Of a stretch of 64,000 bases of DNA, positions 37,405 to 48,300 are shown one piece after another. This stretch comes from Symbiodinium natans. Its lineage: Eukaryota; Sar; Dinophyceae; Suessiales; Symbiodiniaceae. Every line of letters starts with the position of its first letter. Position 1 is the stretch's first letter. The stretch covers positions 244,040 to 308,039 of the forward strand of contig CAJNDS010001591.1 of assembly GCA_905221605.1 (NCBI GenBank), read 5' to 3'. The notes under the pieces were generated by a model. It did no database searches. It saw only the letters and a list, made by a program, of their open reading frames with translations, and was not told the DNA's origin. The position numbers were made by a program, and so were the translations under genes.

Positions 37405-40400
37405 CTTTAGGGTTTAGGGTTTAGGGTTTAGGGTTTAGGGTTTAGGGTTTAGGGTTTAGGGTTTAGGGTTTAGGGTTTAGGGTTTAGGGTTTAGGGTTTA
37501 GGGTTTAGGGTTTAGGTTAGGGTTTAGGGTTTAGGGTTTAGGGTTTAGGGTTTAGGGTTTAGGGTTTAGGGTTTAGGGTTTAGGGTTTAGGGTTTAGGGT
37601 TTAGGGTTTAGGGTGAGCCTGTTCCGGACCAAAGGCTCGCTCGGCCGGAGGTGGGATGAGGTGGATCTTTCGAGGAAGATCAGCCTCCTTACTTCTCCAA
37701 GAGGGGACCAAAGGGGAAAAAAAGGTTAAACTTTACCATCCCTACTAAAAAGGGATACCCTAAACCCTACACCCTAAACCCTGAACCCTAAACCCGAAAC
37801 CCTAAACCCTAAACCCTAAACCCACAAAAGCTTAAAGTTCAACTATTGGCTAAGTAAGCCTCAAAGAGCGACTTTGCACCACTCTTGGTCACAAGCACTG
37901 TGTCGCTGAGTCCGACTCCGCCATACCCTTGAACTTGAAGCCACCTGCAGGTTTAGGGTTTAGGGTTTAGGGTTTAGGGCTTAGGGTTTAGGGTTTAGGG
38001 TTTAGGGCTTAGGGTTTAGGGTTTAAGATGTTGGTTTTAGGTTTAGGGTTTAGGGTTTGGGGTTTGGGGCTTAGGGTCGCCTACATGATAAGCTATGAGA
38101 GGCTATGCATCAGTTCAAGGCATTTGGCATGTACTTGGCTTGCGCCTCGCGGCACTTGTCACAACTGAACTTACTTACAAGCGCGCACGCACGCGCAACG
38201 AGACCTTAAACCCTAAGCCCTAAACCCTAAGCCCTAAGCCCTAAACCCTAAACCCTAAACCCTAAGCCCTAAACCCTAAACCCCAAACCGCAACGGAGCT
38301 GCGGAATCAGGTGGATGACCATGTTTTCCTGCAGTTTCTGCTCGGAGCCAGGATCCATCTTAAAGAACTCCGCTTCCCCCCAGTCAGTGTAGAAGCCGAT
38401 GCCGATCCTGGTTTAGGGTTTAGGGTTTAGGGTTTGGGGTTTAGGGTTTAGGGGACCTATGAGGAACCCTTAAAGGATTTATAGTTGATATGAGTGGGCT
38501 TCCCAAATTCGGGTACCTCATTGGGGGTCCTTCCTATAAGGGAAGCCGACTATTTGTGAGTCTACGTGAAAGGGTCCCCTCTTTTCGTAAACCCCCATAT
38601 TACCTTAACAGGGACTATAGTAGTACAGGGTAGGTGACCTGCAAAATTTAGGGTTCATGTGGTCTCCAAGGAGCGAATAGCCCGACCGCAGCGACATCGT
38701 TCCCGCGGGCGCGAGGCCTTCCAAAGTTGCCCGGGCTTTGGCATCCACCTCCCTTGCGGAGACCCCTGGCTTCATGTCAGTCATAGCCTTACGTCTCCAA
38801 CGGCCAATTTAGGGTTTAGGGTTCATAGGGTTTAGGGTGGTTCAGGGTTTAGGGTTTGCCCGAAAAGTTTAAAGTTCAATTCTAGGCCAAGCAAGGAGCC
38901 GCCTCCATGGCCTTTGCAACCAATGCCTCGGCTTTTGCCAAGATGTCGGGCAGCTTGGTGCCCACATAGCAAGTTCGCATCATCGCTGCGTGGTAGCGCT
39001 CGAAGCATCCTCCGACCTCCAGGAAGAGAACCTCGCCTTCTCGTAGCCGGCTACTGTGCGAGCCCGTGTAGTGGCCCAAACAGCCATTCTGCCCAGCACA
39101 AACGAAAGGCGGGTAGGCAGGATATTCCTCAGGCTAGCACAGTGGCTGCGAACTTTGGGACCTATTCTACTATAACCCCGATGTTGGGGTACACATGAAC
39201 CCTAAACCCCAAACCCCACACCCTAAACCCCACGAACCCCATGAACCCTAGGCCTGTTAAGGCAAATTTCGTCCCCAAGGGTCACCGCCTTCCTGGGCCA
39301 TAGCCTCGTAGACTTTGCCTGCGATCTCCGTCTCCGACATCCCGCAGCGGGTGGCCTGACCCGCCTTCACCTGGGAGTTTGCTAACTAAGCTGAAGGGTT
39401 TAGGGTTTAGGGCTTAGGGTGAACCCAAGTGATAATATGGTAACCTTAGCTGTGGTAACTTAACTCAAGAACCTTCCCGGTTCAGAGCCCAACAGGCCCA
39501 GCAAAAACCCTCTGGATCCTGTTGATTACAAGCCTTACAGGCGCAAGAACCGGGGTACGCCGGCGGCGCAAACCCGGGCCGCGCGCCGCAGCACCGCCAG
39601 CTCCGCCGCGCTCTTCACCAGCCGGAGCCCAGGCACCAGCGGCGAGGCGTCGCAGAGCTTCCACCCCAGAAGCCGCGCCTCCAAACAAGGCTGCAGCAAA
39701 GGGTAGGGGATTTAGGGTGCTTATAGAAAGGTTTATAGGATTTCTGGTGCTTGTAAACGAGCTAGGATTTCGGGTTGAGGGTTTAGGGTCCTCTTCAAGT
39801 CTTGGGCCTCCAGATGCCGCAGGTGTCGAGCGAAAAGTCGCCGGGACTGCATCTCCAGCCCGAGACGGCGTCCAAGGTGTTCAAAGCTCTGCAGCACGTC
39901 CTTATCTATTAATTGCTTAAGAACCCCCTTCAAAATGCAAAATGTTCTTCCTTGTAAGGGTAATATTGGGATTATTACTTTTTGTATATTCTTTTGGGGT
40001 TCTTAAGCAAATAGTAGTTATCTCCTGGCATCTCACATCATCTTACGCCTTATAACTTGGGATGTTCCCCCCTATATTAACACTCCTTAAGAGGAATATA
40101 CGAGGGGATACTACAATCCCATTAAGGACTGCTAGAACAAGGGGGAACATCCCAACTTATAACAACCCCGACCCTACTGTTTGTAGGCAGTCCCCTTATA
40201 TAATTCTGAGGCAAGAAGAAAGGGTGGCTTTGGCCTCTCAAAGTATCTTTTCAAGCACGCTGCTGCGCCTGATCTATGGCAAGTGTCGCAGACCTTGTCC
40301 ATGCCACTCTCGTAATCTGCGTAGACGTGAAGATTCTGCTGGCTCAAGTTGCTCCGGCAGGTGGCGTTGGTCACTTCCTGAACATGAAGTCATGAAGCTG

Positions 40401-41703
40401 GCTGTCGGCAAAGTCTTTAAACTTTGTGTACCCTAGAAACAGGGAGGCTAAAAGCCGACAAGACCCAAAAAAGACCTCAAAACCCTAAACCCGAAATCCC
40501 CAAATACCAAAAAGCAAAAACAAACAATACTTGAAAACCCTAAAAGCCCTGAAGAAGCCACGAGCGCCCTGCTTCCCTCAGCTGGGCGTCGAGGAGGCGG
40601 GTCACTAAGCTGGCTTCGCCCACGGTGGGCAGAAGCAGGGCCTGCACCTGGGGGTTTGGGGTTTGGGGTTTAGGGCTTTTAGGGTTTAGGGTTTAGGGTT
40701 TAGGATTTGGTGTTTGGGGTTTAGGGTTTGGGGTTTATAGGGTTTCGGGTTTATGGTTTTAGGGCCCCAAAAAGGGGTTGAGAGGTCTTGGGTTTAGGGC
40801 TATAGGGGATTCCCTAAACCCTATAGACTCCTAGGTAGGATAAGTTGGACCCTTAAGAAGGTAGCCCTTCTGAACCCTCTTCTGGCTCTCTGAAACAGGG
40901 ACTTTATTCAGAGGGTCTATATCCCCAAGGGTCCCTAAACCGAGGCACCTGGGGTTCCCCCACAGTTTGGTACCCCGTGAGGTAGAAGATGTTTTCGGGC
41001 TCCGTGAGGAGGAGGAGGTCCAGATCCCTGGGAAGGCAGAAGTGGTAGGCTTTGAGGCTTAGGGTAAGGTTCTTGGGGTTGAGGGTTTGTAGGGTTGGTA
41101 GGGTTGATAGGGTTGATAGGGTTGATGGGGTTGATTGGGTTGATAGGGTTGATAGGGTTGATAGGGTTGATGGGGTTTGGGGTTTAGGGCTTCGGGCTTA
41201 GGGAGGAGAAGGAAGATGCCCTGGCTGGCATTCGTGCATGCTTCTGCTTAGGTTGAGCTTCATCATGCCTTAAGGGGCTGAATACCCTAGCCCAAACAAG
41301 GTTAACCGTTTATGCATACTGGTAGCAGGATTCTATACACCCAAAAAGGTTACGCAGCAACTAGGATGTTTCACAACGGCCCCCACCTTAAACCCCTGCA
41401 CCCTAAACCCTAAACCACATATTGCAGCGCATGTCTTCACCGAGATGCTGTTTGGCCATGCCTTCCTGGACGTGTTTCAGCCGCTGGGCATACTCCTCAG
41501 GCGAAAGGGTCTCTAAACCCTAAACCCTAAACCTTTAAACCTGTAAACCCTAAACCCTAAACCCTAAACCTTTAAACCGTAAGCCCTAGCCGTAAACCCT
41601 AAACCTTTCAACCTTAAACCCTAAACCCCGAACCCTGAACCAACTCCTCAGGTGAAAAGGGCAAAGGGTGCCGCGAGCTCGGCGCAGGCGGGACTTTAGC
41701 CAT
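33652..41703 (-). CDS. M24 hydrolase - diaminopropionate ammonia-lyase fusion
   Basis: About 24 exons join in phase into one protein of roughly 720-750 residues. The 5' half (41703-37619) is an M24 pita-bread hydrolase; the 3' half (37404-33652) is a fold-type II PLP enzyme of the diaminopropionate ammonia-lyase type. The two halves meet across an intron made almost only of TTTAGGG repeats: the last M24 exon ends AFGPEQ with an AG|GC donor, and the next exon starts at AAAG|GCTCGG and continues ARRVRRVLGLEATPL in the same phase. No start codon or convincing N-terminus is visible for the lyase half on its own. Reading on into the repeat instead would give PKP and a TAA, so an alternative end in the tract is possible. 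Start ATG is 41703-41701; stop TAG is 33654-33652. Function is inferred; fusion needs transcript support. Confidence 0.82.
33817..33888. mobile_element. family A element forming an intron edge
   Basis: GACTCTATTTGCCTACAG at the left and CTGTAG near 33885 match family A ends. Read on the minus strand, its end GAGTCTCCAG supplies the AG acceptor of the last lyase exon (starts 33816). Confidence 0.7.
34505..34738 (+). repeat. TTTTAGGG array (8-mer variant)
   Basis: About 28 units, mostly TTTTAGGG with some TTTCAGGG, TTTTCGGG and TTTTGGGG. The period is 8, not 7. It fills the intron between lyase exons 35064-34943 and 34467-34383, and is preceded by CCCTAAA units in the opposite orientation (34480-34503). 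Confidence 0.95.
35305..35477. repeat. intron made by exon-edge duplication plus repeat tract
   Basis: TAGAACATGGCTCGGCTTC (35305-35323) and TAGAACATGGCTGGGCTTC (35459-35477) flank a TTTAGGG tract (35324-35458). On the coding strand both copies encode KPSHVL, and the protein needs it only once. The donor is GA within the upstream copy (ATGCC|GAAGCC); the acceptor AG comes from the repeat (CCCTAAAG|GAAGCC). Confidence 0.93.
35521..35648. repeat. intron made by exon-edge duplication plus repeat tract
   Basis: Copies 35521-35554 and 35615-35648 (34 bp, 5 mismatches by eye) flank a 60-bp TTTAGGG tract. On the coding strand both begin CCAGGCTACAC. Splicing CCAG|GC to CCAG|GC removes one copy and keeps GYTEIPEW in frame. 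Confidence 0.95.
37408..37614 (+). repeat. TTTAGGG tract joining the two enzyme halves
   Basis: About 29 nearly perfect TTTAGGG units with one phase slip near 37515. It is essentially the whole intron between the M24 half and the lyase half. Confidence 0.97.
37619..41703 (-). CDS. M24-family hydrolase half (ectoine hydrolase/creatinase-like)
   Basis: Exons: 41703-41647 (starts MAKVPPAPSSRHPL), 41495-41431, 41027-40964 (LLLLTEPENIFYLTGYQT), 40647 to about 40590 (ALLLPTVGEASLVTRLLDA), about 40345-40300, 39900-39808, 39678-39559 (LRLVKSAAELAVLRRAARV), 39370 to about 39275 (RCGMSETEIAGKVYEAM), about 39063-38903 (GEVLFLEVGGCFERYHAAM), 38787-38675 (MKPGVSAREVDAKARATLE), 38407-38292 (GFYTDWGEAEFFKMDPGS), 37927-37860 (YGGVGLSDTVLVTKSG), 37684-37619. 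The order matches a creatinase N-domain followed by the pita-bread domain. The usual metal ligands appear to be missing: where peptidases have D-x-G and a later Asp, this reads LEVGG and YHAAMMRT. That is like the metal-independent members (creatinase, ectoine hydrolase) rather than true aminopeptidases. Substrate cannot be read from sequence. Confidence 0.88.
37722..37856. mobile_element. family I element with nested CCCTAAA
   Basis: GGTTAAACTTTA at the left and TTAAAGTTCAACTATTGGC at the right are partly inverted; a CCCTAAA tract (about 37756-37822) lies between. Related ends: 29620-29690 and 38864-38893. Fills the intron between M24 exons 37927-37860 and 37684-37619. Confidence 0.65.
38598..38674. 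mobile_element. family C element (partial)
   Basis: Core GGGACTATAGTAGTACAGGG and right end TTTAGGGTTCATGTGGTCTC, CCAAGG as in family C. It abuts the M24 exon that ends at 38675. Confidence 0.65.
39913..40014. mobile_element. inverted-repeat element, family D
   Basis: TTGCTTAAGAACCCCCTTCA and CTTTTGGGGTTCTTAAGCAA are inverted ends. Second copy at 58182-58294. It starts 13 bp from the M24 exon at 39900. Confidence 0.88.
40050..40163. mobile_element. inverted-repeat element, family E
   Basis: TTATAACTTGGGATGTTCCC at the left and GGGAACATCCCAACTTATAA at the right are perfect 20-bp inverted ends. About 113 bp, non-coding. Confidence 0.92.
41093..41178 (+). repeat. TTGATAGGG array
   Basis: About nine GGGTTGATA units (9-mer) with a few TTGATGGGG, inside the M24 intron between 41431 and 41027. 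Confidence 0.93.
41492..41661. repeat. intron made by exon-edge duplication plus repeat tract
   Basis: ACTCCTCAGGCGAAAGGG (41492-41509) and ACTCCTCAGGTGAAAAGGG (41643-41661) flank a mixed CCCTAAA tract. On the coding strand both read CCTGAG|GAGT. Splicing AG|GA to AG|GA keeps SPEEYAQRL in frame. Confidence 0.93.
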
Positions 41704-41745
41704 GAGGAAGAGTTCGGAGTCCCGGCTGGACGGTTTTGACGCATA

Positions 41746-41855
41746 TGTGTGGGGTTTCCGACAATTGGGTTGTGCTCATTTGGGGACCCCTTTGAGGGGA
41801 ATGTATTCTATTTGGGGTATCCCCCTACTTTGGGAAATACCCAGATGTGGGGAGG
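41746..41855. mobile_element. family B element upstream of the fusion gene
   Basis: GTGGGGTTTCCGACAATTGG at the left and CCCTACTTTGGGAAATACCC at the right, with TATTCTATTTGGGG inside, match family B in inverse orientation. It lies 43 bp upstream of the fusion gene start codon. Confidence 0.7.
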
Positions 41856-42689
41856 GGGCGGTTTGCGCAACTGGGGTTGTACTCTCGTGGGGGTTCCTCT
41901 ACTAAGGGTTGTCGCTTTTTGGGGGGTATATAAAGTGTAACCCCTATCACGCGTTTCCGTCTACCTTCGAGCAGCAACGCTTCAGAGACTGTGTGCCAAA
42001 GCGTGGATGCAAAATACATAATTATGCAGGATTGTATATGTTATCAGGTTTTTGTATTGGTGCCTACACCCCTAAACCCTAAATCCTAAATCCTAAACCT
42101 TAAACTCTAAACCCTAAACCCCACGTATTCCATGTATTCTAACTGACTGTGAAGGAATGTAGAAGCTGGGTAGTGGTTGTGTTGTGTGTACCCTTTCACT
42201 CAGACCGAACTTGAGATCTGACGTTTGGAGGTTTGAACTGGGTTTAGGGTTTTGGGTTTAGGGTTTAGGGTTCACAAACACATGGCAAGCCCTCAAAGCA
42301 AGTAGCGGTACGAAACCCGAATTATCCTCCAGGGAACAACAGGAAGCTAGCCGGACCCCTAAACCTACAGTCCTACGGTAGATGTATGTACATACACATA
42401 TTGTGGGGCTTGGGGTATATGCAGCCCGTGTTTCTGAAATGTGCTCTCCGCACTGTCAACGTGCGTAATCTCTTCGAGACTGCACGTGGAATTTGCCGTG
42501 AGACCCCTTTCCCCTGGGGATGAAATGAAGCCAGAACCGGCTTGTGGTCCATATACCCTGAATGGTATTGAAGTTTCATACCTAAACCCTAAACCGGGGA
42601 AACCCTATCAACCCTGACCCATTGATGTTGGCTTCATTTGGCCCCCAAGGTCCAGAACATCCTAGCTACGTCAGCTACGTCTCAATGAC

Positions 42690-43620
42690 CACAAACGCCC
42701 CCCTCATCTGCAGCAGGAACTCGTACCATACCCCACCCCAAAACAACAATTGAGGTGCATACCATAAATTACAGAAACCCTGAACCTAAACCCTAAACCC
42801 TGAACCCTAAACCCTAAACCCCTAGAAAAATCCTCAGTGTCAGCCTCAGGTGAGGGACTTCTGGCCCTGGCTGCCTTGGGTCTGTGCACCTTTGAGCACA
42901 TGGCCTGAGAAGCGGCGGAGCGCGCGGAAGCCACCGGGGTTTAGGGTTTAGGTTTTAGGGTTTGGGGTTTAGGGTTTAGGGTTTGGGGGTGTAGGTTTAG
43001 GTTTTGGGGTTTGGCTTGGGGTACAAAGCTTCGGGGAGTGAAGGGGAGTGAAGGGAACCCATGGATTGTAACCTCGAAAAGCCTTGCGGAGTGAAACAAC
43101 TTAGCCAGGACTCTTTCCAGCTGCCTCTCATTCATGGTTGGCTTTAGTTTAGGGTGTAGGGTTTAAGGGTTTATGGTTTAGCATTTAGGGTTTAAGGTTT
43201 AGGGGTTGACTTTCTTATTAGCTTTGTGCATTGGCTGTAAAGCAGGTGTTATTCACAAGAGATGATGGACCAAGGACGACGTCCACATCCGGCAAACTGA
43301 GTTCCAGGCGAGGCGATGACGCTTCGGAAAGCAGAGCCTCCCACTGAACCAGAAGACAGAGCGGGTAATTGCCTCCCCCTAATATTAAAATACTCCCCTG
43401 CAGCCATCCCCACCATGTGCAGATCCAATGCAGCTGCAAGGTTTAGGGTTTATGGTTTAGGGTTTAGGGTTTAGGGTTTAGTTTAGGGTTTAGGGCTCTC
43501 CCACTTTTTAAAGCCGTAGGCCAGAGCGGCGATGCGGCGAACTGCGCAACTCGTCCGAGCAAGTCCTGCGCGTGCGAGACCGGTCGGAACGCAAGCCTCG
43601 GCACGAGCCGGTAGACTAGG
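42690..43620 (-). CDS. unrecognised exon-like islands
   Basis: Minus-strand islands with protein-like composition: 43620-43505 (LVYRLVPRLAFRPVSHAQDL), 43405-43230 (LLVQWEALLSEASSPRLELS), 43137-43075 (MNERQLERVLAKLFHSARLF, ending in a GAG|GT donor), 42930-42830 (SKVHRPKAARARSPSPEA). They lie between the SDR and the fusion gene and share their strand. I recognise no family and could not join them into one phase-consistent reading. They may be 3' exons of the SDR gene or a separate gene. Confidence 0.4.
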
Positions 43621-44104
43621 ATTACAAAGGGTTTAGGGTTTAGGGTTTAGGGTTTAGGGTTTAGGGTTTAGGGTTTAGGGAACCTAAGGGCGGCATCTGC
43701 TCTAGGTTCTACCTTTGGACCCGTAAGGCTGTGCCCTTGGGTTTTGGGGGGGGGCTCCTTTTCAAGGATCCCTTTTGGGGAATATTTGGGCCATGAGACC
43801 GTGGGAGTAAATCGAGGGGAACCCTTGATCTGCTGAACAACCCAACCTGCATAATCACCGTCTTTGTGGGATGTTGTTACAGTGGCTTCTGAAACAGCAT
43901 TGTGATGTGCATATATGTACATACATATATATATATATTTTTTTTTATATGGCATATACACAAGTATATGATCGGGACTATTGATAATTTTGTGTCTGGA
44001 TATTTCAAGATGATAATTACCCGCAATCGGATTCCTAGACCAAAAAAGGCAGGTTTGGAATTCTGCGAATCTATCTGCTTGTCGGGGATTCTCTAAATTC
44101 GGGG

Positions 44105-44185
44105 CCCTCTTGCGCATCCTCTATATATATACATATATATATATATGCATATATACATATATATGTATATCTATATAAAAGGCTC
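44105..44185 (+). repeat. TA-rich microsatellite
   Basis: Runs of TATA with interspersed CATATATG; similar TA runs at 43918-43950, 18060-18125, 19880-19970 and 60640-60680. Confidence 0.9.
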
Positions 44186-44231
44186 CGTATTCGAATAGGA
44201 GCCCCCAGAAGGGACCATGATTCAGAGAACC

Positions 44232-44956
44232 TCCCTTGTGAATGCAAGTGGCTCGCTGACGTGCCGCGCCACCGATGTAGGTAGAAGCGGCCCAACAGCG
44301 ACGTAGAGCCAATTGTTGTAGCCGACCACATGCTCACCTTGCTCCGTTCTATGAAAATCTACCCCAAGCTCTCAAGTTTTTCACTTGAAGATTGGGATGT
44401 TCCTTCTTATAAAATACAAGTCCTTAATAGAAAATCCCTGTTAAGGAGCTGTTAGTGTAAGGGGGACGTCCCAATATAATCAAACCCCATACCCTAAACC
44501 CTTCAGTTGAGGGGCGCCCTGCAATGAGGGGAGGTGGCCCAGCACCTATGCAAGCGGCCTCTGGATCTCCTTTCCTTGACCCTGGCAGGACACAACCCCA
44601 AACCCTAAACCCTAAACCCAAAACCCCGAACCCTAATCCCCAAACCCCTAAACCCTAAATCCTGACCCCACAAGTACCATGCTCATATCACGCCCGGGCG
44701 CCATCCTGCCGCAGCATAGCCAGCACCGTTTCGCGTGCAACTTGCTGACTCGGGCTCACCATGGTGGGGATCCTCACAGCACAGCTCAAACTTGATGCCA
44801 CGGCCCCTCCGGAACAATTTGGAACCTTTTAGGGTTCAGGGTTTTGCAGAGCAGATCCACTCCTCGCCTAAAATCGTATGAATAGTGGATCCGAATATCC
44901 GGGGGAGTACCCATTCCTTTCCAAGCGCAAGCCCAGCACACTGGCCACAATGTCGA
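44232..44956 (-). CDS. probable C-terminal exons of the SDR
   Basis: 44956-44900 reads DIVASVLGLRLERNGYSP; 44336-44232 reads VVGYNNWLYVAVGPLLPTSV then ends in GAG|GT. SDRs of this kind commonly end with an A-x-x-G-L/A-L-x-x-G...(P)G-x-x-N-W/L segment followed by LLP, which these two islands resemble in order. Phase across the intron could not be verified. Confidence 0.55.
44392..44473. mobile_element. inverted-repeat element, family E (diverged)
   Basis: TTGGGATGTTCCTTCTTATA and TAAGGGGGACGTCCCAATAT are inverted ends. Confidence 0.8.
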
Positions 44957-45002
44957 CTCACGGCTAAACAACCCAGCGTCACACTTCAAATCATGCCGCA
45001 AC

Positions 45003-45080
45003 CTGTAGGGTTTAGGGTTTAGGGTTTAGGGTTTAGGGTTTAGGGTTTAGGGTTTAGGGTTTAGGGTTTAGGGTTTAGGG
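45003..45080 (+). repeat. TTTAGGG tract
   Basis: About 11 clean units in or near the SDR 3' region. Confidence 0.95.
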
Positions 45081-45356
45081 TAACCCACCTGCCTGAAGAT
45101 TAAAGATGGCTCCTCACCTGGGCAATTGATCTCGCGCCGCATCCGCCAGACAACAGCGATGTTTAGGGGTTCAGGGTTCAGGGTTTAGGGTTTAGGGTTC
45201 AGGGTTCAGGGTGTAGGTTTTGTAGGGCTTAGGCCCGGAAACTTCGACCACTAGGCTTGCATACAGGCATGGATCGAATGTAAAGGCCACTCCTTTTATG
45301 CATATTGGGCCCGGAGACTCAAGGGAGTCAGTGACATTGAATTCGCGGCGGCCAAC

Positions 45357-48300
45357 CTTGCATGACCAAGTCGCCCATCACCGAGCTGAACTCCGTGGAT
45401 GTTGCCCCCGGCATGGACACCTTGGTGATGCTGTTCAAGAAGGCTTACAAGGCATGTAATATAGGGGCCTGAATAATTAGAATAGGATTTGAGGGCTATT
45501 GTAGTACAGTTATAAGGGACCCTGAGGGGGATACTATTAGTAATTATTCCGACTCTATCTATATGAGGATGGCAGTGTGATCGGGTATCTTGGTGCAGCT
45601 TCGTGACAGTGACACCAATTCCTGCCGGTGCCAACCTCAGTTAAGAAACCTGTGGACCTAAGGCCCTGAATTCCGATGTGTCCCAAATACAAGAAGCTTG
45701 TAAACAAAAAAACCCGCAAGCTGCAAAGGAGCTAGCTTTGGTGATATGTAGTATGACGAGCCTTCCCATTCACGTGAATCAGGGTTGTATTCCTTACTCG
45801 TGTCCCAGAAGTACACCCAATGCTTACACTCACAAATAGCAGCAATATGGATGCTGCCTCACATGATGCGAGCGACGCAGCAACGCAACAAACCGACAGA
45901 AAATCTTCGGCCAAACCGCTCGTGATGCAGAGAGCGCCCCAATGAGGTAAGGAACGCCTTCAGGGAGGATGCGCCGCAGGCAAGGCTCTGCCACACTCAG
46001 CTGGTACCTAGTACGAGCCTTGCTTGCCCCATACACAGCCACGTGAGGAGTGCCAGGTGACATCGACACGATGGACGACACCAGCACAATATGCCCAATC
46101 CTTAGTCGTTCTATTCGACTGTTGCTGTCGATGGAGCTGCATCTCGAATGATGGAACTACCTATATAAGCCCCCCAAACCCCAAACCCTAAAACCCTAAG
46201 CCCTGAACACTGAACCCAAAGGTTCAGCCCCACAACCCCGGCCCTCCATCTCCAGTGTGTCTTGATGCTTTTCCCAGCCGGACATCATGGGTTCCCCTCT
46301 ATAGTGTTTAGGGTTTAGGGTTTAGGGATACTACCCCTAGGTTCCCTCCATAATTCAGGCTATTTAGGGATAATCATGCCGAAGAAAGGTTATTTAGGGG
46401 GGGGGGGGAACCTGGGGGGGGGGGGAAGTACATGGGGGGGCGACGGCACCAAACAAACTGTGCCAGGACAGCCAGGAGGCTTCTTGTGGCGCTGGTGCTC
46501 TTGAACGTCAAGCTGACTGCGCACCTGAACCCTCAACCCTAAACCCTAAACCCTGAACCCTGAACCCTCGACTGCACCGGGTGGAGAAGGGGCGCAGAGG
46601 CTGATTGAGTCTCGGCCGAGGGTGCGGATGTGCAAGGGTGAAGAGTCCTTTGGCCCATCACGCTGGGCTTTTTCTGAGGGCTTCACTGTATGTAGGCTTT
46701 GTGGGTATTTCCCCAAAAGGGGTACCATTTGTATACCCCAAATAGAATAGAGTCCCCTGAACGGGACCCCCCTGAAAGGGTACCCCCTATTTTCGGAAAC
46801 CCGCTGATAGGGCTTCTCAGAGCTTAGGGTCTGTGCTTGAAGGGGGGCGCATATGGGGGTTCTACAAGGTTTAGGCCCTATAAGCTACAGGTTGACTCTG
46901 TCAAGCTGGTGCCTGCATGTCCTTGCCCACCAGTCTGGCCAGCTGCATGGGCGACACCATGTTCAGCTGCACGGAGCTCCTTAACAAACTCAAAGGGGGG
47001 GGAGGGGGGCGAGAGAGCTCTTCATGCAGCTGGCAAAGGCCTGTGAGAGTTGCTTGTTCCACCCTGAAAACCCTGAATCCTAACACCCTAGAACCCTAAA
47101 CCCCAAAAGACCCTAAAACCCTATAGACCCTAAACGGCTTATAGTTTAGGGTTTAGGGTTTAGGGTTTAGGGTTTAGAACCTACAAACTCTAACGGTGGC
47201 CGTTGAGGGGACTCTTGCGCGTGGCTTAGGCGCGTCAGCGCGTCCATGTCGGCGTCGACGAAGGAACCCGGCAGGGCCGCCCCTGCATTGAGCACCTTCA
47301 GGAGAGTTTAGGGTTTAGGGTTTAGGGTTTAGGGTTTAGGGTTTAGGGTTTAGGGCTTAGGGTTTAGGGTTTAGGGGATCTCCGTCGACGGGAAGGAATT
47401 AAGGCAGTTGAAGGAGCTTGGGGTTGAGGATTTTAGGCGCTTAGGGATGAGGATTTTAGGGTTCAGGGTCGAGAAGAGCTTACAAGGGATCCTCTTTACC
47501 TAAAATTTTGTGGGTTATATCTGTTAATTAAGGGTAGCTACTACTAAACTGTAGGTAAATAGAGTCCCAAGCAGGCAACCTTCCATGTGACTTTCCGAGA
47601 GCTGAACGAAGACTTTCCTGCTAACCTCGACCATCGATCCAGTTCGAGGACCCAGAATGACCCAGATCCTGAGGTCGGGGGTGGGCTGATCTATATGAGA
47701 CCCTGAACTTAGGGTAGTTGCATGGCCACCAACCCTTACATACCTCATATACCCTATGCAACCCAAGCGGCCCTTATTCAGAACCCTTTAGGGTACAGGA
47801 CCATATTCAGGGACCATGTAACCTCCATTAGACCTGAACAAAACTGGAACGTACTATGATCTGCCGCTTTAGGGTTTAGGGTTTAGGGTTTAGGGTTCAG
47901 GGTTTAGGGTTTAGGGGCATGCCGCCAGGCTGCTAGGACATCGATCTTCTCAGCAAGCTCAGACGCCGCAAGAATGTTGTGGAGCTCCTGTGCTGCACCT
48001 GGGTGTCATAACCGTACAAAGTGAAAACCCATGCTTATCTGGGTTTAGGGTTTAAGGGTTTAAGGGTTTTAAGGGTTTAAGGGTTTAAGGGTTTAAGGGC
48101 TTAAGGGTTAAGGGTTTAAGGGTTTAAGGGTTTAAGGGTTTAAGGGTTTAAGGTTTTAAGGGTTTAAGGGTTTAAGGGTTTCAGGGTTTACAGTCGTTCA
48201 GTGCTGTGGCAAGCAACCAAATTCTCTGGCTCAGATCTCTGGAGCCTTGTGACTCAACAACTTCACCAGGTTCGCCACTTTGCAGCACATTCTCGCACAC

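Noticed and set aside
37600-37620. Stop codon of the M24 half inside the TTTAGGG tract (PKP then TAA)
   Set aside because: Possible, but the AG|GC donor and in-phase acceptor at 37404 explain both halves better, and no independent start exists for the lyase half.
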